A DNA stretch of 64,000 nucleotides from the NCBI RefSeq assembly GCF_001438805.1, contig NZ_JQCF01000012.1:1-64000 (forward strand). The letters are read 5' to 3'. The notes below the pieces were generated by a model. The model ran no database searches, was not told where the DNA came from, and was given only the letters and a program-made list of their open reading frames with translations. The translations under genes and the position numbers were made by a program. How positions within the stretch are numbered: the stretch's first letter is position 1; each line of letters opens with the position of its first letter. Source of the DNA: Companilactobacillus kimchiensis. GTDB lineage: Bacteria; Bacillota; Bacilli; Lactobacillales; Lactobacillaceae. Positions 24,946 through 34,370 of the stretch are shown one piece after another.

Positions 24946-26229
24946 CTATACCCTACGACGACTTGTTGCAGGAAATCCTAATTGCTCACGATACTTAGCA
25001 ACTGTCCGACGAGCAATTTGTAGCCCATCAGCAACTAGCTTTTCAGAGATAACCTGATCACTGAGTGGTTTAGTTTTATCCTCAGCATTCAACATAGCCT
25101 TAATTTTAGTTTTCACTTGATCAACTGATTGTTCCTTACCCACAGTAACTTTACTACGACGGGAGAAGAATTCTTTCAATTCGAAAATACCAAAATCAGT
25201 TTGAATATATTTTCCATTGATTGTCCGACTAACAGTTGACTCACTCATTTGTAGTTTTTGGGCAACATCACGAATCAACAATGGCTCCAAAGCATTCGTT
25301 TCTTGCATAAAGAACTTATATTGAGCCTTAACAATACACTTACCGATAATAGAAACAGTATCGATTCGACGTTGTAAATTGTATTCCAAAGTCTTGTATT
25401 GATTATATTTACTGCGAATATATTTTTCGACATCCTCATCTGTTGATTCTTTCAAACGATCATAAGTTTCCTCAGCAAAAATCAATTGTGGTTGACCATA
25501 TTTAGTTACCGATAAAGTCAATTTATCATTATTCTTTTTAACTTGTAGTTCTGGTACAACGTACTGTTCATTTTGCGAAGTATAGCGTTGTCCCGGATTA
25601 GCTGAAAGTGACTGAATAAAGTTAACATCATCTTGTAATTCAACGTTCGATAACTTCAAAGCCCGCTTCAATTTTTTCCATTCATGTTTAGTAAATAATT
25701 CAAAATTATCACTCAACATCGATAAAACAGCTTTATCAGCATTATCGGCCTCAGCCTGTAAGTATAGACATTCTTGCAAGTCTCTTGCACCGATCCCAGG
25801 AGGATCTAATTGATGTAATAACGTCTTTGCATCCAGCAACATAATTGGCGTAATATCTTTCACTTCTTCAAAAATCTCTTCATCAGATAATGTTAAATAA
25901 CCATTGGGATCAAGCTGTTCAATCAGATAAACTACTAAATCACGTAATGGTGTCTTACGCATTGTCAACTGAACTTGATCCAACAAATACTCAAAGAGTG
26001 ATTGTTGATCATCCATGATTTGATAAGATGCACTTGTTTCGTCATCATCAATAAATGGCATATCCAAATTCACATGAACATCGAATAACGGATTTTCCAA
26101 ACTCTGCTCACTTAAATAATCGGCCAAATCAATGGCATCCGATTGCAAAATTAAAATTGATTGTCGCATTCCTTGCGTTAAAGACAACCCTTGAACTTGT
26201 TTTTGATTAACTCTTTGTTTAAGTTCCAT
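24946..26229 (-). CDS. rpoN: RNA polymerase sigma-54 factor
   Basis: 427 residues, the usual length for the short Firmicutes sigma-54. The N-terminal region I is Gln-rich (KQVQGLSLTQGMRQSILILQ). The core-binding domain and HTH follow, and the C-terminal RpoN box ARRTVAKYRE is intact. It directs transcription from -24/-12 promoters and needs an activator ATPase. In lactobacilli and enterococci its known targets are mannose-type PTS operons with a LevR/ManR activator. Neither an activator gene nor a convincing -24/-12 promoter was found in this window, so its targets lie elsewhere. Confidence 0.95.
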   Translation of the reverse strand: MELKQRVNQKQVQGLSLTQGMRQSILILQSDAIDLADYLSEQSLENPLFDVHVNLDMPFIDDDETSASYQIMDDQQSLFEYLLDQVQLTMRKTPLRDLVVYLIEQLDPNGYLTLSDEEIFEEVKDITPIMLLDAKTLLHQLDPPGIGARDLQECLYLQAEADNADKAVLSMLSDNFELFTKHEWKKLKRALKLSNVELQDDVNFIQSLSANPGQRYTSQNEQYVVPELQVKKNNDKLTLSVTKYGQPQLIFAEETYDRLKESTDEDVEKYIRSKYNQYKTLEYNLQRRIDTVSIIGKCIVKAQYKFFMQETNALEPLLIRDVAQKLQMSESTVSRTINGKYIQTDFGIFELKEFFSRRSKVTVGKEQSVDQVKTKIKAMLNAEDKTKPLSDQVISEKLVADGLQIARRTVAKYREQLGFPATSRRRV

Positions 26230-26387
26230 CAGGTTCCCTCCCCTCTATTAATTAATAAATCGGAACCCCATAAGACAATTTGTATATCGAAAGGACATCA
26301 CATTTCTGTTGTCTTAAAAACGTTTCCAATATAATAACTAATACAATGATAGCGCTTTTTTATTGATTTGTATTTATTCTCAAAAAA

Positions 26388-26978
26388 TTATTTTCGGACA
26401 TTTTTAACCACATCTACAAATGAACTCAGACCACTGGCATTTAAACGGATCAATCGGTCTCGAAATTCATTTTTATCCAGATTAACTTGATCACCATTGT
26501 AAATTCTAAATAGCATCAATGTATTTCTGATCAGAAAACTAGCACAGATAAAAGAATCCAATTTGGAAATATCAAAAGATTTATATAAGGCTTTGGCAAA
26601 ACCTTCTGCCACCTTCGATTCAACCTTTCGAGCTAAAAAACTATAATCAACCGAGGTCATCATAAATGAATAAAACTCCCGCGATTGTTGAAAGAAGTCA
26701 AATATTTTATCGAAGACATAACCTGGTTTTGATAAACTCTCCGCCAAAGGTTTCTCAGTGATCAATTGTAAAAGTTGATCGGAGATTTCATCTACTACGG
26801 TACTAGAGAAATCATCGATCGAATCATAGTGTAGATAAAAGGTTTTACGATTGATCCGTGCCGTTTCCGTTAATTCTTTGACCGTAATATTACGATAGCT
26901 CGTCGTGCTAGCGAGTTTTCTGAAAGCTGATTGCAACGCTTGATTAGTCTTCTGTACTCGTCGATCAATTTTTTTCAT
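26388..26978 (-). CDS. TetR-family transcriptional regulator
   Basis: 196 residues from ATG 26978 (the codon before it is TTG and lies closer to the ribosome site). Residues 8-60 form the TetR helix-turn-helix (NITVKELTETARINRKTFYLHYDSI). The rest is the variable helical ligand domain, resembling the type found in regulators next to YhgE/Pip membrane proteins. It diverges from such a gene, and two ACACA/TGTGT palindromes lie in the 150-base gap. It most likely represses that gene. Confidence 0.85.
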   Translation of the reverse strand: MKKIDRRVQKTNQALQSAFRKLASTTSYRNITVKELTETARINRKTFYLHYDSIDDFSSTVVDEISDQLLQLITEKPLAESLSKPGYVFDKIFDFFQQSREFYSFMMTSVDYSFLARKVESKVAEGFAKALYKSFDISKLDSFICASFLIRNTLMLFRIYNGDQVNLDKNEFRDRLIRLNASGLSSFVDVVKNVRK

Positions 26979-27011
26979 CAATTTTCATCCTTTTTTCATT
27001 TTTGTAGATAT

Positions 27012-27026
27012 TACACACATTGTGTA
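27012..27026. promoter_or_regulatory. Probable TetR operator 1
   Basis: TACACA-CAT-TGTGTA is a perfect palindrome between the divergent tetR and yhgE-like genes. Confidence 0.65.
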
Positions 27027-27067
27027 TTTATGTTGTGGAATTAAATTAACGATGCCTTTATTATTTA

Positions 27068-27082
27068 AGCCACAGCTGTGTA
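27068..27082. promoter_or_regulatory. Probable TetR operator 2
   Basis: The sequence around CACAGCTGTG (27071-27080), extended on the right to TGTGTA, repeats one half-site of operator 1 (TGTGTA), about 56 bases away. Confidence 0.45.
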
Positions 27083-27128
27083 TTATTTATCACGCCAACT
27101 ATAACATATTTTATAAAGAGGTAAAGCA

Positions 27129-29696
27129 ATGATTAAAGAAGAATGGAAATACCTACTCAAGCACAAGCTGATCATGATTGTGTTTACTGTTATGATCTTT
27201 ATTCCATCAATATATTCTGTAACTTTTCTAAAATCAATGTGGGATCCTTACGGTGAACTCAAGAATCTTCCCGTAGCTGTCGTTAATAACGATAAAAGCG
27301 TTAGCTATCAAGGTACAGAATTAAAAATCGGAAAGGATCTAGCAAAGAATTTGGATAAATCCCAAGCCATGGATTTTCATGTTTTGAAATCCAGAACTGC
27401 TGCTAATAAGGGACTGACTGATGGTAAGTATTATATGATCATTACCATCCCCAAAGATTTTTCTAAAAATGCAACAACATTATTAAATAAACAACCCAAA
27501 AAGATGGTTTTAAACTACGAAACGAGTGCTGGTCATAACTTTACAGCTTCCAAAATGACCGCTTCAGCAGCTCAACAAGCAGCTCAATCTGTTTCGGAAC
27601 AAGTTACTAAGACTTACTCGAAAACAATGTTTAACTCTATCAAACAAGTCTCTAAGGGTATGAAAACTGCTGCAAATGGTAGTAAAAAACTTGCCGTCGG
27701 AAATACCAAAGTTGAATCTGCTAATCAGCAAATAACAACTGGTTTAAATACCTTATCATCTAGTTCCCTTACCTTCTCTAATGGTGCTAAAACTCTAAAT
27801 CAAGGTCTGGATCAATATATTTCTGGAGTCAATCAAGTTGCTAACGGTTCACAAACCTTAACAAATGGACTTCAGCAGCTTAATAACAAATCAATGACAC
27901 TTGCTAGTGGCGTTGACCAACTGACAAATGGTAGCAACTCTTTAACATCTGGTATTGAAAATTATGCCTCAGGTGTCGATTCAGTTAACTCCGCTGCCAG
28001 TTCATTAAATTCTGGTGCCAATACTTTAACTAGTGGAACTGATCAGTTATCAAATAGTTCCATTGTTTTAAATACTGGCTTAGGGCAATTACAGACAGCC
28101 AGTCAAGAATTGACTACTAATCTACAAAAAGTCAGTGCCGGTCTGAACGGCAGTACAGCACAGTTAGCTGGTTCTATTGATAATCTCCAATCTCAATTGG
28201 CCAACAATAATACCAACCAAGCAACCGCCATTAAATCAGATTTAACTAACTTGCAGCAAGCAATTTCAAATCAAAATAATAATAGTACCAATACCGCCAC
28301 TAAGGTGGCTCAGGTTGCTGATCAGCAAGGACTAACTGCCACTCAAAAAGATGCTATTTTAGGAGCCGTTACTAATTCAAATGATGACAGTTTAAATCAG
28401 GCCGCAACTGCCTTAAGTACCGACCTTAATAACCTAACCAACACTCAAGCCAGTATGACAAACCAAATCAACAATCTTCAAGGTTCACTGAATGATTCTC
28501 AAACTAATTTATCCACTACAATTGCCCACCTAGCTGCTGGTTCTGAACAACTAACGACGCAATTAGAAACCGCCACTAATGGTATGAATCAATTGAATAC
28601 CGGTATTGGTGCTATCAATGCCTATACAGCCAAACTGGCACAAGGAACTAATCAACTGAGTGCCGGTACCAATCAATTGGCAAGTAATAGTTTTTCACTT
28701 ACAAACGGCGCCAATACGTTAAACTCCGGTATCAGTTCTATGAACACACAGATGCCAAGTTTAACTGCTGGTGTCGGTCAGTTAGCATCTGGTGCTAATA
28801 CTCTGAATTCCGGTATTTCTCAATTAGTTACCACTGGTTCACAACTTACTAACGGTGCTAATCAACTAAATAGTGGTGCTGACCAAATTGCTAGTGGTGC
28901 TCAAACCTTGGCGACAGGATCTACACAAATGGGTTCTGGTATCGGTCAAGTTACTGATGGTAACAATACGTTGGCTAAACAATTAGCAGCTGGTGCCCAA
29001 AAATCGAATATCAAGGCTACCAATCTAACTTATGATCAAATTGCTAAACCAACAACTACTAAACATAAAGAGCGCGACACAGCACCAAACAATGGTACTG
29101 GGATGGCTCCATATATGTTGTCAGTTTCCTTGTTTGTCGGAGCCCTAGCCTTTAATCTGATGTTCGATATCTATACCCCAAGAAAATTTCCTAAAACTGG
29201 TATCGCCTGGTGGGCCAGTAAAGCAACTGTTACTGGCACTTTTGTTGTCGGTGAAAGCTTAGCTGTCTTCGCTCTGCTTTGTGCTATTGATGGCTTAGCA
29301 CCTGTTCAAACCTTCGCTACATTTATCATGTTACTTTTGACTGGATTAACGTTTATGTCAATCGTCTACTGGTTAAATTTGGTTTTAGGAAAAGTTGGGT
29401 CTTTCCTAAGCATGATTCTCTTAGTCTTTCAATTAGGGAGCTCTGCCGGTACTTATCCAATTCAACCATCGAATCATTTCTTCAATGCAATTCACCCTTG
29501 GTTGCCAATGAGTTATACCGTTGATGGTTTAAGACAAACCTTAATGATCGGTGATTCAGCTATTCCCGATATGATGATTCTCTTAGAAGTAACATTAGTC
29601 TTTTCATTTATGAGTATCCTCTTCTTCATCCGCAGAAAGACACATATCAAGGAAATCGATTTTACTAAAGAAAGTGCTGAGCATTCTTTGACCTAG
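27129..29696 (+). CDS. YhgE/Pip-family membrane protein
   Basis: 855 residues with the YhgE/Pip architecture. One N-terminal helix (residues about 13-35) is followed by a conserved outer segment (LPVAVVNNDKSVSYQG), then a very long extracellular region of heptad-like repeats (LNSGA, LTSGT, ASGAQTL). Five C-terminal helices from about residue 660 resemble the ABC-2 permease fold. Family members include the lactococcal phage infection protein and proteins linked to type VII-like export or envelope stress. The specific role is unknown. The divergent TetR regulator suggests induction by a small molecule. Confidence 0.85.
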   Translation: MIKEEWKYLLKHKLIMIVFTVMIFIPSIYSVTFLKSMWDPYGELKNLPVAVVNNDKSVSYQGTELKIGKDLAKNLDKSQAMDFHVLKSRTAANKGLTDGKYYMIITIPKDFSKNATTLLNKQPKKMVLNYETSAGHNFTASKMTASAAQQAAQSVSEQVTKTYSKTMFNSIKQVSKGMKTAANGSKKLAVGNTKVESANQQITTGLNTLSSSSLTFSNGAKTLNQGLDQYISGVNQVANGSQTLTNGLQQLNNKSMTLASGVDQLTNGSNSLTSGIENYASGVDSVNSAASSLNSGANTLTSGTDQLSNSSIVLNTGLGQLQTASQELTTNLQKVSAGLNGSTAQLAGSIDNLQSQLANNNTNQATAIKSDLTNLQQAISNQNNNSTNTATKVAQVADQQGLTATQKDAILGAVTNSNDDSLNQAATALSTDLNNLTNTQASMTNQINNLQGSLNDSQTNLSTTIAHLAAGSEQLTTQLETATNGMNQLNTGIGAINAYTAKLAQGTNQLSAGTNQLASNSFSLTNGANTLNSGISSMNTQMPSLTAGVGQLASGANTLNSGISQLVTTGSQLTNGANQLNSGADQIASGAQTLATGSTQMGSGIGQVTDGNNTLAKQLAAGAQKSNIKATNLTYDQIAKPTTTKHKERDTAPNNGTGMAPYMLSVSLFVGALAFNLMFDIYTPRKFPKTGIAWWASKATVTGTFVVGESLAVFALLCAIDGLAPVQTFATFIMLLLTGLTFMSIVYWLNLVLGKVGSFLSMILLVFQLGSSAGTYPIQPSNHFFNAIHPWLPMSYTVDGLRQTLMIGDSAIPDMMILLEVTLVFSFMSILFFIRRKTHIKEIDFTKESAEHSLT

Positions 29697-29711
29697 ATAT
29701 AAATTCACAAA

Positions 29712-29753
29712 TAAATATCCTTAAATCATTAGATATGGTTTAAGGATATTTTT
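29712..29753 (+). terminator. Terminator after the YhgE/Pip-like gene
   Basis: AAATATCCTTAAA pairs perfectly with TTTAAGGATATTT, followed by a T-run. Confidence 0.85.
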
Positions 29754-30077
29754 ATGGCTATTTTAAAATTGGTATACATTAGAATCATTGTTGCTACGGT
29801 ATTAAATAATAAATGGTCATATTTTTTAACTTCTTTCAATTCTCGTTTTATACTCTAGTTGTAAAAAAGTATAAGGGCAATTCAAAACAATTCATAGGGT
29901 GGATTTCACAAGGAATCCATTAGCTTATTGTGTTTTTTTACAATTAAATGAATTTAAAATCAAATTTCAAATTGTTAAGGTTTGGCAATCTGGAATATCT
30001 CCGATAAATGATTTTAATGACACTACTTGAAACAAAAATGAGCTTATAAGAAAGTTCTCTAATGGAGATTATCTATA
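29754..30077. other. Long upstream region of the LPXTG protein gene
   Basis: 324 AT-rich bases. A small stem (TGGATT/AATCCA near 29902-29921) followed about 15 bases later by TTTTTTT could be a weak leader hairpin. TTGAAA and TATAAG elements near 30030 are too close to form a normal promoter. No ORF or RNA gene was recognised. Confidence 0.45.
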
Positions 30078-33000
30078 ATGAAAATCAAGAAATCACTACT
30101 TTTTATATCTATGGTTGGTTTATTCCTAGCGTTTCTGTTCATCTTAATGCCCCACGGTAATATCGTCGGTGCAGCAACCACCACGCAACCTCCAGCTACA
30201 AGTGCAACAGTTTCTCCACCTGTAACTAAATCAGCCGTTGCACCGCCAGTAACTCAAGCGACAGCCACTCCACCAGTAAAAACTGATACTGCGGTTCCTG
30301 CCAAAGAAATCCAAGTTAATGGATTAAATGGTTCAGATGCTACAGTTACTGATATAACTGGTAACGTTGTTAAACCAGGTGATGATTTATTTGCTTGGTT
30401 CGACTACGATATCAATTACGACTGGTCTATTCCTGATGGCGTTCAAATCAATGCTGGCGATACGACTAGTTTTCAATTACCTGATGGCGTCGCAGCCCCT
30501 GGTAATTTGAGTTTTCCTATTAAAGATTCCAATGGTAATGTAATTGGTACAGCTGTTATTAAAGCCGGGGAAACTTCTGGTACGATCACATTCAATGATG
30601 CACTTGAAAATACTTCCGTTGATCGTAAAGGTACTTTGCATCTTATCTCTAGAGGTACTGTCACTGACAATGGTAACGATGGTGCTAATTGGATGTTCAA
30701 CAAAGGCGGCTGGGTCGCTGGTTACGATCCCACAGGCAATGTTAATGAATTAACTTGGAACCTTGCGTTCAATCCTAATTCACATGCCCTAAAGAACGTC
30801 GTTATTACTGATATTCTTGGTCCTGGTCAAGAATATGTTCCTGGTTCATTGACAGCTAATGCCGGTTATTATCAAGATGGTAAATTTATTAGCAATGGTC
30901 AACAGTTGAATCCTGTTGTGACTGTTGAGGGCAACAATATCAAGATTTCCTTCCCTGGAACAATTGACTCTGCAGTTGATATCTATTACAGAGTTAAAGT
31001 AAAACCTAACGCTGACGGCACTACGACTTGGACTAACCACGCAAATATGGGTTCAAGTGAAGGTGATTACAATGCTGAAGCTTCAGTATCTTGGGGTGGC
31101 AGTGGTACCGGTGGAGGCAGACCTGTTGGTAGTGTTTCATTTACCAAAGTTGATGCCGTTACTGGTTCTGGATTGCCTGGTGCTGAATACAAATTAGTTA
31201 ATGATGAAACTGGTACAGTTATTATGACCAATGTAACCACTGACGAAAATGGTCAAATCAATCTCAAAAATCTTCCAATGGGCTCATACACATTAACAGA
31301 AGTTAAAGCTCCTGATGGTTATGAATTGAACCCAACGCCTATCAAATTCACATTAACTGATGATGGTGGACCTTTGAATCTTACTTTAAGTCAAAAAGAT
31401 CCTGCTCAACTCGGATCGGTAGTTTTAAAGAAACGTGACCCTGCAAATGGTAATCCTATCCCTGGCGCTACTTTCAATTTGCTAGATAGCACTGGTAAAA
31501 TTATCAAAGAAGGATTAGTTTCCGATGCTACGGGTGAAATTGCCGTTTCAGATCTACCATCTGGCGACTATTCATTCGTTGAAACACAACCTGCCGCAGG
31601 TTATGAAGCTAATAAGACTCCTATCAACTTCACAATTACTGCTGGTCAAACAACACCAACTGTTGTTACCATGAATGACCCAGCCATTAATGTTCCTGAT
31701 AAAACTGGTAATATCATCTTGACTAAGGTTGATGCTAAGGTCAATAAGCTTTTACCTGGTGCTGTCTTTGATTTATTAGATAGCGAAGGTAAAGTTATTG
31801 AACATGATCTAGTTACTGATGAACATGGTCAAATCAATATTGATAAGTTACCTGCTGGTGAATATACATTGGTTGAAACAAAAGCCCCCGATGGTTATGA
31901 AATCAACAATAACCCTATCAAGGTTGTGGTTTTACCTGACGATGATACTTCTGTAGAAGTTGAAGATAGTGAAACACCTGGTGAACCTGGCGTTGTAATA
32001 CCTCCAATTATTACACCTGAACCTGAGCCACCTGTTACTTCACATACTGGTTCTGTCACCTTAACTAAGGTCGATGAATTGACTGGTGAGTCTTTACCTG
32101 GTGCCATCTATGATTTATTAGACAGCAATGGCAAAGTTATTCAAAGCAATTTAACAACCGATGAAAATGGTAAATTTGTTATCCCTGATTTACCTGCTGG
32201 TGATTACTCATTAGTTGAAACAAAGGCTCCTGATGGCTACGATTTGAACAAAGATTCCATCAAATTTACAGTTACTGAAGATCAAAATACCGACGTAACT
32301 GCTAAAGACTTTGAATTAATCGACGAACCTGAACCAGGTACTGGTTCTGTTACTTTAACTAAGGTTGATAAAGCAACCGGCCATTCTTTACCTGGTGCCG
32401 TCTTTGATCTATTAGACAGTAAGGGCAAAGTTATTCAAAGTAATCTAACAACAGATAAAAATGGTAAAATTGTTATTCCTGATTTACCTGCTGGTGATTA
32501 TTCATTAGTTGAAACAAAAGCTCCTGAGGGTTATGAAATTAATAAGGATCCTATTAATTTCACAATTACCGAAGACCAAAATACTAATGCAACTGCTAAA
32601 GATACGAAAGAACCCGAAGGACCTGGTGAAATTGTTCCTCCAGTTAAACCAGAGCCTCCTGTAAAACCCGAACCTCCAGTTAAACCTGAACCTCCAGTTA
32701 AACCCGAACCTCCAGTTAAACCCGAACCTCCAGTTAAACCCGAACCTCCAGTTAAACCCGAACCACCTGTTACTCCTGAACCTCCGGTTGAACCTGAAAC
32801 TCCTACACCAGAACCTCCAGTCGTAGAACCTGAAGAACCTGGTGAAGTTATTCCTCCTAGCTATCCAGAGATTCCTGGTACCGGAACTCCTGGTACTACT
32901 GGTCCTACTACTCCAGAACCTGGCGTTGTTTTACCTGGCGGCGGTAGTGGATCATCTACCGGAAATATCGGTAATCCTGGTTCAAGTTCATCATCTGGTG

Positions 33001-33113
33001 AAGAAGGCAAATTACCACAAACAGGCAACACAAGTGGCTTGTTTATGATGATCATTGGTTTGTTCACAGCTATGTTCTTAATCCTTAAACATATGATTAA
33101 AAAACTTAGTTAA
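30078..33113 (+). CDS. LPXTG-anchored surface adhesin with five Cna-B/SpaA domains
   Basis: 1011 residues. A signal peptide is followed by a Pro/Thr linker and an Ig-like adhesion region (about 70-340). Five Cna-B/SpaA domains then start near residues 347, 444, 542, 656 and 754, each opening TKVD or KKRD and closing LVETKAPDGYE-like. Next is a PEPPVK repeat spacer (about 853-905) and a sortase signal LPQTG (979-983) with membrane helix and KKLS tail. Lys in the first strand and Glu in the E-T/K-APDGY motif are the residues that form isopeptide bonds in this family. It is a wall-anchored, pilin-like adhesin. No dedicated sortase is adjacent, so the housekeeping enzyme probably attaches it. Confidence 0.92.
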   Translation: MKIKKSLLFISMVGLFLAFLFILMPHGNIVGAATTTQPPATSATVSPPVTKSAVAPPVTQATATPPVKTDTAVPAKEIQVNGLNGSDATVTDITGNVVKPGDDLFAWFDYDINYDWSIPDGVQINAGDTTSFQLPDGVAAPGNLSFPIKDSNGNVIGTAVIKAGETSGTITFNDALENTSVDRKGTLHLISRGTVTDNGNDGANWMFNKGGWVAGYDPTGNVNELTWNLAFNPNSHALKNVVITDILGPGQEYVPGSLTANAGYYQDGKFISNGQQLNPVVTVEGNNIKISFPGTIDSAVDIYYRVKVKPNADGTTTWTNHANMGSSEGDYNAEASVSWGGSGTGGGRPVGSVSFTKVDAVTGSGLPGAEYKLVNDETGTVIMTNVTTDENGQINLKNLPMGSYTLTEVKAPDGYELNPTPIKFTLTDDGGPLNLTLSQKDPAQLGSVVLKKRDPANGNPIPGATFNLLDSTGKIIKEGLVSDATGEIAVSDLPSGDYSFVETQPAAGYEANKTPINFTITAGQTTPTVVTMNDPAINVPDKTGNIILTKVDAKVNKLLPGAVFDLLDSEGKVIEHDLVTDEHGQINIDKLPAGEYTLVETKAPDGYEINNNPIKVVVLPDDDTSVEVEDSETPGEPGVVIPPIITPEPEPPVTSHTGSVTLTKVDELTGESLPGAIYDLLDSNGKVIQSNLTTDENGKFVIPDLPAGDYSLVETKAPDGYDLNKDSIKFTVTEDQNTDVTAKDFELIDEPEPGTGSVTLTKVDKATGHSLPGAVFDLLDSKGKVIQSNLTTDKNGKIVIPDLPAGDYSLVETKAPEGYEINKDPINFTITEDQNTNATAKDTKEPEGPGEIVPPVKPEPPVKPEPPVKPEPPVKPEPPVKPEPPVKPEPPVKPEPPVTPEPPVEPETPTPEPPVVEPEEPGEVIPPSYPEIPGTGTPGTTGPTTPEPGVVLPGGGSGSSTGNIGNPGSSSSSGEEGKLPQTGNTSGLFMMIIGLFTAMFLILKHMIKKLS
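32638..32790 (+). repeat. 18-bp tandem repeats coding for KPEPPV
   Basis: About eight near-identical 18-base units (CCAGTTAAACCCGAACCT and variants) code for the Pro-rich wall-spanning segment. Several units are identical at DNA level, so copy number is likely to vary between strains. Confidence 0.88.
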
Positions 33114-33250
33114 CCCTTTTAACTAAGTGAAAATTAATCCCCTTACCAATTTGACTATCCCCATCGACCGCCTGACTAGCAAGGAGATTTTTTTGTTATC
33201 CTCATATACGGAATGGCTACACAACATATAACACTTTAATTAAGTAATAA

Positions 33251-33285
33251 GTTATTATGTTTCTTGATAACAGGGTATTAATAAT
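33251..33285 (+). promoter_or_regulatory. Conserved upstream block of SLAP gene 1
   Basis: GTTATTATGTTTCTTGATAA and the following CAGGGTATTAAT recur with few changes at 33871-33905, upstream of the next SLAP gene. GTTAT and ATAAC parts form an imperfect inverted repeat, suggesting a shared operator or promoter. Confidence 0.5.
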
Positions 33286-33314
33286 GTATGTTCCGTTCAA
33301 AGGAGATAACTATT

Positions 33315-33743
33315 ATGAAATTACTTCAAAAGAGTCTTCTATTCGCTACTATTATCGGCGTTGGTGCTGGGGTAACCAGTATTCCCACCATCAACAATGG
33401 CAATGTAACTGTTCAAGCTGCTACCATCAAAAATATGACTGCCAATGGTTTTTACTATAAAGTTGCCAAAGACAAATTTATCAAAGCTAGTGACGTTGAG
33501 ATATTAAATAAAGATACTCAAAGTGATGCCAATATGATTCAAACTGATTCCGAAAATGATTATCGTTTGGAAGTTACTACTCCCAAAGCAAAACTATATA
33601 ATCTTAAAGGTAAAGAAATCGACCACAAACTGGCTAAAGGAACTGTTTGTAAAATTGGTACCCAAGCTAGTTTCGATAACAGCACCTACTATAAAATTGC
33701 TAAGGATAAACTAGTCCAATCTCATGATAGCAGTTGGCTTTAG
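33315..33743 (+). CDS. Small secreted SLAP-domain protein 1
   Basis: 142 residues from ATG 33315, which has AAAGGAGA at ideal spacing; an upstream ATG in frame has none. Signal peptide MKLLQKSLLFATIIGVGAG with cleavage near VQA-A. The mature part has a partial first SLAP module ending YYKVAKDKFIKASDVE and a complete second one (TTPKAKLYNLKGKEI through YYKIAKDKLVQSHD). It is the first of three tandem relatives, each with its own promoter region. It probably binds the cell wall; no enzyme domain is present. Confidence 0.82.
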   Translation: MKLLQKSLLFATIIGVGAGVTSIPTINNGNVTVQAATIKNMTANGFYYKVAKDKFIKASDVEILNKDTQSDANMIQTDSENDYRLEVTTPKAKLYNLKGKEIDHKLAKGTVCKIGTQASFDNSTYYKIAKDKLVQSHDSSWL

Positions 33744-33758
33744 ATTTATAATCCTCCC

Positions 33759-33798
33759 CCAAAAAGACCGATACCCCAAAATGCATCGGTCTTTTTTC
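33759..33798 (+). terminator. Terminator after SLAP gene 1
   Basis: AAAAAGACCGAT pairs with ATCGGTCTTTTT, with a T-run. Confidence 0.85.
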
Positions 33799-33870
33799 AT
33801 GCCATAGATACTTAAAATTCAAGGTATACTATATGGCTATACCCTCTACAACAAATATCCTTCCGGATAG

Positions 33871-33905
33871 GTTATTATGATTTCGATAACAAGATATTAA
33901 TGAGC
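33871..33905 (+). promoter_or_regulatory. Conserved upstream block of SLAP gene 2
   Basis: GTTATTATGATTTCGATAAC followed by AAGATATTAATGAGCG matches the block at 33251-33285. A further GTTAT/ATAAC pair lies at 33911-33928. Confidence 0.5.
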
Positions 33906-33947
33906 GAATGGTTATCAAATTTTTATAACGTATTGGAGATATGAATT

Positions 33948-34271
33948 ATGAAATTAATCCAAAAGAGTCTTTTGTTTGCTTCATTGTTAGCTGTCGGTAC
34001 TGGTGTAACGAGCATCCCAACAATTATCGGTAGTGGCGTTACTGTTCAAGCTGCCACTACTAAGGGAAAATTGAGTAAGATCAAGTCTACCAAGATCAAA
34101 ATCAAGGTCGCTAAAGCTCAAGTCTATACTGAAACTGGTAAGAAGACTTCCAAATGCGTAACTAAGGGCAAAACTTGTAAGACAACTGAGAAGAACAAGC
34201 TCAAGGGTTGCACATACTACAAAGTTGGCAAAGATGAATTCGTCAAATCATCAGATGTTACTAAAGGATAA
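33948..34271 (+). CDS. Small secreted, very basic SLAP-domain protein 2
   Basis: 107 residues. Signal peptide MKLIQKSLLFASLLAVGTG with cleavage near VQA-A, then one SLAP-type module (VAKAQVYTETGKKTSKC to YYKVGKDEFVKSSDV). The mature part is extremely Lys-rich and has three Cys residues (SKC, KTC, KGC), which is unusual for this family and for secreted Lactobacillaceae proteins. TTGGAGAT precedes the ATG. The high positive charge suggests binding to teichoic acids or an antimicrobial-like role, but neither is shown. Confidence 0.78.
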   Translation: MKLIQKSLLFASLLAVGTGVTSIPTIIGSGVTVQAATTKGKLSKIKSTKIKIKVAKAQVYTETGKKTSKCVTKGKTCKTTEKNKLKGCTYYKVGKDEFVKSSDVTKG

Positions 34272-34290
34272 TTTCAATATTTTAATCTTG

Positions 34291-34329
34291 AAATAGTCGA
34301 TATGAATTAATATGTCGACTATTTTTTTG
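34291..34329 (+). terminator. Terminator after SLAP gene 2
   Basis: AAATAGTCGATAT and ATATGTCGACTATTT form an imperfect stem followed by seven T. Confidence 0.82.
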
Positions 34330-34370
34330 CAATAAAATATTGCTACCTTCAAAAAAATTTAACCAGCCAC

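Noticed and set aside
33181-33231. AAGGAGA followed by a 12-codon TTG frame upstream of SLAP gene 1
   Set aside because: The frame is too short and has no recognisable character; it may be chance in AT-rich DNA.
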